Source: Spirochaetaceae bacterium
GTDB taxonomy: Bacteria; Spirochaetota; Spirochaetia; B11-G9
Direction of reading: 5' to 3'
Assembly: GCA_030633365.1 (NCBI GenBank)
Contig: DAOVSY010000242.1
Coordinates: 1 to 5,044, forward strand
Length of the DNA: 5,044 nucleotides
In this document: one piece after another, positions 1 to 4,927 of the stretch
Layout of the letters: the number at the start of each line of letters is the position of its first letter
How positions within the stretch are numbered: the stretch's first letter is position 1
Translations under genes and position numbers: made by a program
The notes under the pieces: model-generated
What the model was told of the DNA's origin: nothing
Database searches by the model: none
The model's input: only the letters and a program-made list of their open reading frames with translations

Positions 1-651
1 GGAATGGGCCAGAAGATTTATATTTCCCTTGTCTCTTTCAGCCTCCAGAACTTTATCACTTATTCCTGCATGACGGGACTGGGGAGACATAAAAACATCA
101 TCCAGGTCTCCTGTTATTCTGTTGGTTCTATCGATATTATCCAGAGGATATACTCCAAATAATTTTTTATCAAAAAGCATTTTATCTATTCCAATATAAT
201 TAGCAAGAGCAAGTCCACCCCAGCAAATACCCAGGGTGGAAGCTATATTATTCTTTGCGTAATTCAGTATTTCTGAAAGTTCATCCCAGAACCATACATC
301 CTTAAAAGATTTTTCTTCCACAGGTGCACCCGTAATAATTAAACCATCAAGACCTCTATTTTTAACTGCTTCTTCAAAAGAAATATAAAGTTCATCAAGA
401 TGTTCTTTACTTGTACTTTTGTAGACATGTGTTTTAAGGCGAATCCATACGGGTTCAATCTGAATAATTGCTCTGCCTATTGGAAAAAGAATATTGTACT
501 CGTAAGTATTGGCTTCCGGCATAATATTAAGTATAGCTATTCGAAGGGGCCGGAAGTCCTGTTTTTGTGCGTTAAATGCTGAGATGCAGTGGATACGACT
601 GTTTTCCAGTGCTTGTTTTGCATGATAATTATCGGGTACAATTATTGCCAT
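1..651 (-). CDS. metA: MetA-family homoserine (or serine) O-acyltransferase, 5' part of gene, C-terminus outside window
   Basis: Cytoplasmic acyl-CoA-dependent O-acyltransferase of the MetA (homoserine trans-succinylase) family; it makes an activated amino-acid ester for sulfhydrylation. 217 codons are present of about 300 usual for the family; the His-Glu part of the catalytic triad lies beyond the window. Visible: LNIMP (41-45), DGLIITGAP (102-110), catalytic Cys143 in GICWG, KLFGVY (163-168) and SRH (192-194). These align with E. coli MetA almost without gaps. The residue matching E. coli Gly111 is Glu112; in this family Glu goes with acetyl-CoA and Gly with succinyl-CoA, so an acetyltransferase is inferred. 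Oddities: the E. coli Lys46-Lys47 pair is Glu-Ala, and PHSR is PQSR. A MetA homologue next to cysK in Lactobacillus casei was shown to be a serine acetyltransferase, so the acceptor is uncertain. The ATG is the only possible start, because an in-frame TAA lies two codons upstream. AAGGA at 665-669 is 13 nt away, so translation may be coupled to metY. Last visible gene of the operon. Confidence 0.9.
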   Translation of the reverse strand, partial: MAIIVPDNYHAKQALENSRIHCISAFNAQKQDFRPLRIAILNIMPEANTYEYNILFPIGRAIIQIEPVWIRLKTHVYKSTSKEHLDELYISFEEAVKNRGLDGLIITGAPVEEKSFKDVWFWDELSEILNYAKNNIASTLGICWGGLALANYIGIDKMLFDKKLFGVYPLDNIDRTNRITGDLDDVFMSPQSRHAGISDKVLEAERDKGNINLLAHS

Positions 652-661
652 AAGTTAATTT

Positions 662-1936
662 TTATCCTTTTAGAGCCTGATCTATATCGTTTATTATATC
701 ATCAATATTCTCAATCCCTATAGATAAGCGAACCATATCAGGAGTTATTCCACCAGAAGACTGATCCTTTTCAGTAAGTTGGGAATGAGTTGTACTTGCC
801 GGATGTATGGCCAGGGTCTTTGCATCTCCAACATTTGCAAGGTGTGAAATTAGTTCCAGTTTATTAATAAATGATGCTCCCATTTCTTTTCCACCTTCTA
901 CTCCAAAAATAACCATTCCTCCATAGCCATTTGTAAACTGTCTGGTTGATACTTCATAAGCAGGATCCTCTTTAAGTCCCGGATAACGTACCCAGTTAAC
1001 TTTTGGATGTTTAACAAGATGTTCTGCTACTTTCAAAGCATTCTCACTGTGTCTTTCCATTCTTAATCCCAGTGTTTCTATTCCCTGAAGGAACATCCAT
1101 GCATTGTCCGGGCTTATACAGGCTCCTAAATTCCGTAGAGGAACAAGTCTCATTCTAAGAATAAATGCAAGGGGATTTAGTTCACCAAGATCTCTGGCAA
1201 ACCTGATATCATGATAGGAACCATCCGGCTTGTTATACAGATGAAACTTTTCATCAGTCCAGTCAAACTTTCCACTGTCTACAACTATTCCTCCAATACC
1301 TGTGCCGTGTCCACCCATCCACTTGGAGAGTGAATGAATAACAATATCTGCTCCATGTTCTATAGGCCGTATAAGATAAGGGGTTGTAAAAGTTGAATCT
1401 ACTGCCAGAGGAAGATGGTGTTTTTTTGCAACTTTGGAGATAGCTTTTATATCTGCAACATCAAGAGCCGGGTTTCCAATAACTTCTGTGTATAAAAGTC
1501 TGGTTTTATCATTAATTGCTTTTTCAAACTCTTCCGGTTTTAGAGGATCCACAAATTTTACAGTTATACCAAGTTCCGGGAGTATATTTTTAAACATTGT
1601 AAATGTTCCGCCATACAAATTAACAGCTGCTACAATTTCATCTCCATTACCGCAGATATTAACAGCGGTATAGAATATTGCTGATGTTCCGGATGCCAGT
1701 GCAAGTGCTGCTGCACCCCCCTCCAGGGCTGCAACTCTCTGTTCCAGTACATCCTGAGTAGGGTTTTGAAGTCTTGTATATATATTCCCCAACTCTTTTA
1801 GTGCAAATAAATTTGCAGCATGTTCTGTATTTTTAAACATATAGGCAGTTGTTCTGTGAACAGGTACTGCTCTTGATCCGGTTTCATCTATTACTGCACC
1901 TGCATGAAGTGCCAGTGTATCTAATTTATAACTCAT
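662..1936 (-). CDS. metY: O-acetylhomoserine sulfhydrylase (O-acetylhomoserine aminocarboxypropyltransferase)
   Basis: PLP enzyme of the Cys/Met-metabolism (gamma) family that converts O-acetyl-L-homoserine and sulfide into L-homocysteine and acetate in the cytoplasm, a direct route to methionine. 424 residues, the usual length for MetY and longer than MetB/MetC (about 380-400). Visible: HAG near the N-terminus (11-13), the cofactor-phosphate and subunit-contact segment IYTRLQNPT (52-60), ALASGTSAI (79-87), the Tyr that stacks on PLP in NLYGGTF (106-112), Asp180 in AVDSTFTTPYL facing the pyridine nitrogen, the Schiff-base Lys205 in HSLSKWMGGHGT, and the carboxylate-binding Arg403 in MVRLSIGIE. 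The extra stretch at about 223-278, after the PLP lysine, is typical of O-acetylhomoserine sulfhydrylases. The start is supported by AAGGAG (1945-1950) 8 nt before the ATG. Second gene of the operon, 30 bp after cysK and 10 bp before the MetA-like gene that should supply its substrate. A side activity on O-acetylserine is possible. Confidence 0.95.
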   Translation of the reverse strand: MSYKLDTLALHAGAVIDETGSRAVPVHRTTAYMFKNTEHAANLFALKELGNIYTRLQNPTQDVLEQRVAALEGGAAALALASGTSAIFYTAVNICGNGDEIVAAVNLYGGTFTMFKNILPELGITVKFVDPLKPEEFEKAINDKTRLLYTEVIGNPALDVADIKAISKVAKKHHLPLAVDSTFTTPYLIRPIEHGADIVIHSLSKWMGGHGTGIGGIVVDSGKFDWTDEKFHLYNKPDGSYHDIRFARDLGELNPLAFILRMRLVPLRNLGACISPDNAWMFLQGIETLGLRMERHSENALKVAEHLVKHPKVNWVRYPGLKEDPAYEVSTRQFTNGYGGMVIFGVEGGKEMGASFINKLELISHLANVGDAKTLAIHPASTTHSQLTEKDQSSGGITPDMVRLSIGIENIDDIINDIDQALKG

Positions 1937-1966
1937 TTAATTAACTCCTTACTCTAATTATTCTAC

Positions 1967-2887
1967 CTACCCAAAAATCCATGTTGATAAATATCGTTCC
2001 CCGGCATCCGGGAGAATAACGACAATTCTTTTTCCTTTATTTTCCGGGCGTTTTCCAACTGTTTCAGCTGCTTTTAATGCCGCACCGGAAGATATACCTA
2101 CAAAAATACCATTCCCTTTAGCCATTTTTCGGGCTGTATCAGCCGCCTCCATAGATGTAATTTTAACAATTTCATCATAAATATCTGTATTAAGAATTTC
2201 CGGTATAAATCCAGCTCCAATACCCTGAATCTTATGTGGTCCGGGAGGATTTCCTGATAGAACTGCAGAATCTGCAGGTTCAACAGCAATAACCTTAATG
2301 TTGCTATTATATGCTTTCAGTGCTTCCCCGCAACCGGTAATTGTTCCTCCTGTACCTATACCGGCAATAAATATATCTATTTGTCCATCAGTATCACGAA
2401 TAATTTCTTTTGCTGTAGTCTGACGGTGTATCTCCGGGTTTGCAGGGTTTGAAAACTGTCTGGGATAAAAACTTCCGGGATTCTCTTTTAATATTTCCTC
2501 AGCTTTAATCATAGAACCTTTCATTCCTTCAGCTGCCGGTGTTAAAATTAGTTCTGCTCCAAGGGTTGTTAATATCTTTCTTCTTTCGGTGCTCATAGAG
2601 TCCGGCATTGTTAAAGTGCATCTATAACCCCGGCTGGCTGCAATATATGCAAGACCTACACCTGTATTTCCACTGGTTGCTTCTACAATTAATCCACTCT
2701 TTTTAAGTTTTCCATTTTTTTCTGCGTCATTAATCATTGCCATGGCAATTCTATCTTTAACACTGGATAACGGATTAAAAGATTCCATTTTTCCAATAAT
2801 TTCTGCTCCTGTAGATTCTGACAAAGTCTTAATTTTTATGAGGGGTGTATCACCTATTAAATCGGTTATATTCTCTGCTATTTTCAT
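1967..2887 (-). CDS. cysK: Cysteine synthase A (O-acetylserine sulfhydrylase)
   Basis: PLP enzyme of fold type II that makes L-cysteine from O-acetyl-L-serine and sulfide in the cytoplasm. 306 residues, the normal CysK length. Visible: the N-terminal IGDTPLIKI (11-19), PLP Lys44 in NPLSSVKDRIA, the substrate loop TSGNTG (71-76), PRQFSNPANPEIH (142-154), the phosphate loop GIGTGGT (176-182), PGPHKIQGIGAGFIP (215-229), Ser267 in GISSGAA contacting the pyridine nitrogen, and PDAGERYLST (293-302). The EPADSAVLSG and PGPHKIQGIGAGF segments point to true CysK rather than cystathionine beta-synthase; no CBS regulatory domain follows. The start is set at the ATG with GGAGGG 5 nt upstream. A 23-codon in-frame extension begins at a TTG that is part of the promoter -35 box, and so is rejected. 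First gene of the cysK-metY-metA-like operon. No serine acetyltransferase (cysE) is seen nearby, which bears on the role of the MetA-like gene. Confidence 0.96.
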   Translation of the reverse strand: MKIAENITDLIGDTPLIKIKTLSESTGAEIIGKMESFNPLSSVKDRIAMAMINDAEKNGKLKKSGLIVEATSGNTGVGLAYIAASRGYRCTLTMPDSMSTERRKILTTLGAELILTPAAEGMKGSMIKAEEILKENPGSFYPRQFSNPANPEIHRQTTAKEIIRDTDGQIDIFIAGIGTGGTITGCGEALKAYNSNIKVIAVEPADSAVLSGNPPGPHKIQGIGAGFIPEILNTDIYDEIVKITSMEAADTARKMAKGNGIFVGISSGAALKAAETVGKRPENKGKRIVVILPDAGERYLSTWIFG

Positions 2888-2892
2888 TAAAT

Positions 2893-2898
2893 CCCTCC
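2893..2898 (-). promoter_or_regulatory. Shine-Dalgarno of cysK, decides the start
   Basis: GGAGGG on the minus strand ends 5 nt before the ATG at 2887. It is the only strong ribosome binding site in the leader and selects the 306-residue start over the upstream TTG at 2956. Confidence 0.85.
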
Positions 2899-2922
2899 AT
2901 ATAAAATAATGATTATTGTTAT

Positions 2923-2960
2923 AGTCAACTTTACGCATCCGTAAACTGACTGTCAAGTCA
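2923..2960. promoter_or_regulatory. Candidate operator: nested inverted repeats over the cysK promoter
   Basis: A perfect dyad TTTACG-CATC-CGTAAA (2930-2945) fills most of the -35/-10 spacer and runs into the -10 box. Outside it, AGTCA (2923-2927) pairs with TGACT (2947-2951), extending the dyad with a small asymmetric gap. The same TGACT also pairs with AGTCA at 2956-2960 around the -35 box. The position suits a repressor that blocks RNA polymerase. The sequence does not match an operator I know (for example CymR or MetJ boxes), so the regulator is not identified. Confidence 0.5.
2928..2956 (-). promoter_or_regulatory. Sigma-70-type promoter of the cysK-metY-metA-like operon
   Basis: On the minus strand a perfect -35 TTGACA (2951-2956) is followed after exactly 17 nt by TAAAGT (2928-2933, 4 of 6 consensus bases). 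Transcription would start near 2921, giving a leader of about 35 nt. That is too short for a SAM riboswitch or T-box, so control is more likely through a repressor on the dyads that overlap this promoter. Confidence 0.7.
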
Positions 2961-2986
2961 TTCTATTATGAATAGACTTATAAATA

Positions 2987-2995
2987 TGGTATATT
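2987..2995 (+). promoter_or_regulatory. Extended -10 promoter candidate for the DUF2459 gene
   Basis: TGG followed by TATATT (5 of 6 matches to TATAAT) forms an extended -10 element. No good -35 lies 16-18 nt upstream, which extended -10 promoters can tolerate. Transcription would start near 3002, leaving a leader of about 37 nt that keeps the AAGGAT ribosome binding site at 3022-3027. The element lies inside a small dyad, AATAT-GGT-ATATT (2983-2995). A nearer TATAAT at 3013-3018 would start transcription inside the ribosome site and is less likely. Confidence 0.4.
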
Positions 2996-3038
2996 GATAA
3001 AAGGTTTATAAATATAATTACAAGGATTAAGTATTAAG

Positions 3039-3731
3039 ATGAATTTATTACAAAATTTTAAAAAGGGATCCGGTGTTCTAAACTGGCGAAAACTTATTTT
3101 ATTCCCTTTGCTGGTTATTATTTTTGTTTTTATTTATGGCCTTATGACATTACTTGGTGCTACCATTCCTGTAAACCTTAATCGAAATGTTCCTGTTGAG
3201 GGAGAACGTATCTACCTGGTTAACAATGGTTATCATATAGCTCTGGCTCTACCTCGTGATAGTTGCCCTTATGGGGATATATTTGATGTTCCCTTTAATC
3301 TTTCCGGTAAGGGTGGTTTTTTCTACTTTGGCTGGGGCGACCGACAGTTTTACCTGGGAACTCCCACTGTCAGAAATATAGATTTTTCTATGGCAATAAA
3401 GGCCCTTTTTTCTCCTTCTTCAGCAGTTTTAGAAGTTTTGTATCTTCATTCATTATCATCTGATCGGCCTGGAGTCAGCTCTTTTCTTGTGACTGAAGAT
3501 GAGCTTTCAGATCTTTATGAATATATAAAAAAATATATTATAGATCCTTATGGTTTACCTGAACAAATTTCATCAGATAATATAGATCAGGCCTTTCAGG
3601 GGAGCATATTTTTTGAAGCCAGTGGTGTGTACAGTCTATTTAATACCTGTAATAACTGGACTTCAAGAGGATTAAGAAAATCGGGTATAAATACTCACCT
3701 TTGGACACCCTTTACCTGGGGAGTAGAATAG
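3039..3731 (+). CDS. DUF2459 / TIGR02117-like membrane-anchored protein of unknown function
   Basis: 230 residues. One hydrophobic helix at about 18-40, preceded by Lys/Arg residues, suggests an N-terminal anchor or uncleaved signal with the rest outside the cytoplasmic membrane. The soluble part has the family hallmarks: an NNGYHIALALP strand with His66, FYFGWGDRQFYLGTP (95-109), FEASGVYSLFNTCNNWTSRGL (192-212) with Cys204, and a terminal LWTPFTWGV. This pattern matches the conserved hypothetical family once noted near urease genes; its function is not established. The conserved His before the conserved Cys recalls circularly permuted papain-like (NlpC/P60, LRAT-type) folds, so a hydrolase or acyltransferase is conceivable; this is inference only. 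The ATG follows AAGGAT (3022-3027) by 11 nt. The gene stands alone on its strand and converges on the polyferredoxin gene with 3 bp between stops. No urease genes are in the window. Confidence 0.85.
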   Translation: MNLLQNFKKGSGVLNWRKLILFPLLVIIFVFIYGLMTLLGATIPVNLNRNVPVEGERIYLVNNGYHIALALPRDSCPYGDIFDVPFNLSGKGGFFYFGWGDRQFYLGTPTVRNIDFSMAIKALFSPSSAVLEVLYLHSLSSDRPGVSSFLVTEDELSDLYEYIKKYIIDPYGLPEQISSDNIDQAFQGSIFFEASGVYSLFNTCNNWTSRGLRKSGINTHLWTPFTWGVE

Positions 3732-3734
3732 GTT

Positions 3735-4721
3735 TTAAAGTCTTGCAATACCTATAAATACAGCATGAACCACTGATATAATTACAGTAAACAGTATCCT
3801 GGATTTTTCCGGTGATAGTTTGAGAAATTTATAGTTAATAGAATGACTGTTGCAGGAGTCTACACAATCTCCGCAGAGGGTGCAGTTAAACCCCGCACTG
3901 CCACTTGCTATATTTTCTGCTGAAAGAGCATTGTATCTGCAAGCAGGAATACAAGCCATGCAGTTATTACAGCTGCTGTCAATTTTAATTCTGAAGGGAG
4001 ATATTTTTCCAAGTATATTACTAAGTAATCCTATTGGGCAGTAGTATGAACAATGCCCCATAAAACCTCTTTTTCGGGAAATGAAAATTGCAATTAAGAT
4101 ACCAAGTGCACCAAAGGTAATTGCTGCATATGCTGCAGTTATTGTTGACATATTTAATACTCTAAAAACTATTGCTGTAACTATAACTAATAAAGTAGTA
4201 AAATATCTTAGAGTTTTCCAACTTTCTTTTGGGAAAAGGGGTCTCTTTTTACCTGAGGCGGCAATACCATCCATAGCTCCAAAGTAACACAGATAACTGC
4301 ACCAGGCTGGCCCTGTAAGTAGTATTGTTGACAGGAACAGGATGGGCATAAAAAAACCTTCTCCTCTAAATATAGGACCTCCAAGAATTACAGCAGGTAT
4401 TGGAATATGCAGTTTACCTGACATAAGAAATTTTTCAGATATTAAGATACCTGCTAAAAATTGAGAAAAAAATACAATGGAAAACAGAGTCCATATTCTT
4501 ATTCTAATTTTTGCAATCTTACTTTCTTTTAACAGAAGTTGTGTGATTATTCCGGCATAAACAGCAATAAGTACAACCTGGAGCCATCCCAGGCCGGGAA
4601 TAAATCTGTCCAGAAGCAATAAACCTTCAGGGCCTTTTATTTTTGTCATATATAAAAAAAACGCAGTAATAAGAGTTGAAATTATAGCTGCTTTTTCAAG
4701 TTGCTTATTCAATATTTTCAT
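3735..4721 (-). CDS. NapH/NosR-type membrane polyferredoxin (4Fe-4S binding integral membrane protein)
   Basis: 328 residues with about seven predicted membrane helices (near 11-25, 46-64, 77-97, 123-139, 173-189, 197-215, 308-326). Cys pairs follow helices 4 and 6: WCSYLCYFGAMDG (C141, C145) and HCSYYCPIG (C224, C228), as in NapH, NosR and CcoG relatives. Next comes a two-cluster ferredoxin segment with CxxCxxCxxxC at 251-261 and again at 280-290. Basic stretches at 65-75, 157-172 and 216-219 place the Cys motifs and ferredoxin part on the cytoplasmic side by the positive-inside rule. The family passes electrons between quinol or soluble donors and periplasmic or membrane enzymes; the partner here is unknown, with no nap, nos or rnf genes adjacent. 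The start is chosen at the ATG with GAAGGG 7 nt upstream. A longer in-frame start at 4769 is a TTG inside a -35 box. It is not NapH proper as far as context shows. Confidence 0.88.
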   Translation of the reverse strand: MKILNKQLEKAAIISTLITAFFLYMTKIKGPEGLLLLDRFIPGLGWLQVVLIAVYAGIITQLLLKESKIAKIRIRIWTLFSIVFFSQFLAGILISEKFLMSGKLHIPIPAVILGGPIFRGEGFFMPILFLSTILLTGPAWCSYLCYFGAMDGIAASGKKRPLFPKESWKTLRYFTTLLVIVTAIVFRVLNMSTITAAYAAITFGALGILIAIFISRKRGFMGHCSYYCPIGLLSNILGKISPFRIKIDSSCNNCMACIPACRYNALSAENIASGSAGFNCTLCGDCVDSCNSHSINYKFLKLSPEKSRILFTVIISVVHAVFIGIARL

Positions 4722-4728
4722 TATTTTT

Positions 4729-4734
4729 CCCTTC
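4729..4734 (-). promoter_or_regulatory. Shine-Dalgarno of the polyferredoxin gene, decides the start
   Basis: GAAGGG on the minus strand lies 7 nt before the ATG at 4721. It supports the 328-residue product over the 344-residue version that begins at the TTG of the presumed -35 box. Confidence 0.7.
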
Positions 4735-4739
4735 AGGTG

Positions 4740-4769
4740 TATATAACAGGAAGTTAATAATACTGTCAA
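4740..4769 (-). promoter_or_regulatory. Promoter candidate for the polyferredoxin gene
   Basis: On the minus strand a perfect -35 TTGACA (4764-4769) is followed after 18 nt by TATATA (4740-4745) preceded by TGT, an extended -10 feature. The predicted start, near 4733, falls at the ribosome binding site and leaves a leader of only about 12 nt. That is unusually short and lowers confidence. Confidence 0.45.
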
Positions 4770-4815
4770 TGTTTCTTTGATTTTTAGTGGGCTTTCTCCG
4801 TCCCTGTCTTTTCGA

Positions 4816-4838
4816 ATGTTTCACTGCTAATGAAGCAT
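4816..4838. repeat. Inverted repeat between divergent promoters, possible protein-binding site
   Basis: ATGTTTCA (4816-4823) and TGAAGCAT (4831-4838) are complementary apart from one T-G pair and are separated by 7 nt. The dyad centre lies about 50 bp upstream of the predicted start of the histidine phosphatase transcript, a place typical of activator sites. It has no following T-run and is not a terminator. Confidence 0.35.
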
Positions 4839-4842
4839 AACT

Positions 4843-4857
4843 ATTGGTGGAACCAAT
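4843..4857. promoter_or_regulatory. Candidate GntR/FadR-type operator
   Basis: Perfect dyad ATTGGT-GGA-ACCAAT. The form TTGGT-N3-ACCAA is the known box of FadR-subfamily GntR regulators such as PdhR (pyruvate) and LldR (lactate). It covers the -35 region of the rightward promoter, as expected for a repressor. No regulator gene is in the window, so the ligand cannot be inferred from context. Confidence 0.55.
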
Positions 4858-4872
4858 TTCTTTTGCTATAAT
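4844..4872 (+). promoter_or_regulatory. Promoter of the histidine phosphatase gene
   Basis: TGC followed by a perfect TATAAT (4867-4872) forms an extended -10. A weak -35 TTGGTG (4844-4849) lies 17 nt upstream inside the GntR-like dyad. The predicted start is near 4879, with a leader of about 49 nt carrying the AGGAGA ribosome site. Confidence 0.65.
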
Positions 4873-4900
4873 TAACTCCAAAATCTTGTGTAATTAACTC
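4869..4900. repeat. Direct repeat of TAATTAACTC, 22 bp apart
   Basis: TAATTAACTC occurs at 4869-4878 and again at 4891-4900. The copies lie close to two helical turns apart around the predicted transcription start, so one protein dimer or two monomers could sit on the same DNA face. The same 10-mer also occurs at 1938-1947 over the metY ribosome site, so chance in AT-rich DNA is possible. Confidence 0.35.
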
Positions 4901-4927
4901 TTCCGTATTAATCAGGAGAAACAGGAA

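Noticed and set aside
400..582. Plus-strand 60-codon open frame
   Set aside because: It lies wholly antisense to the MetA-like gene, has no ribosome site or family features, and the minus-strand frame carries clear conserved motifs.
1434..1673. Plus-strand 79-codon open frame
   Set aside because: Antisense to the core of metY, with no recognisable protein features.
2098..2289. Minus-strand 63-codon open frame
   Set aside because: Out-of-frame shadow inside cysK on the same strand.
2888..2956. 23-codon N-terminal extension of cysK
   Set aside because: It begins at the TTG of the -35 box, is not family-like, and CysK proteins normally start at the MKIAENI-type position with the strong ribosome site.
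2888..3038. SAM riboswitch or T-box leader before the sulfur operon
   Set aside because: The predicted leader is about 35 nt and no conserved riboswitch core or T-box sequence is visible.
3850..4287. Two plus-strand open frames (3850-4044 and 4081-4287)
   Set aside because: Both are antisense to the polyferredoxin gene, whose Cys motifs and helices show which strand codes.
4816..4838. Intrinsic terminator
   Set aside because: The stem is AT-rich, has a 7-nt loop and no T-run follows on either strand.
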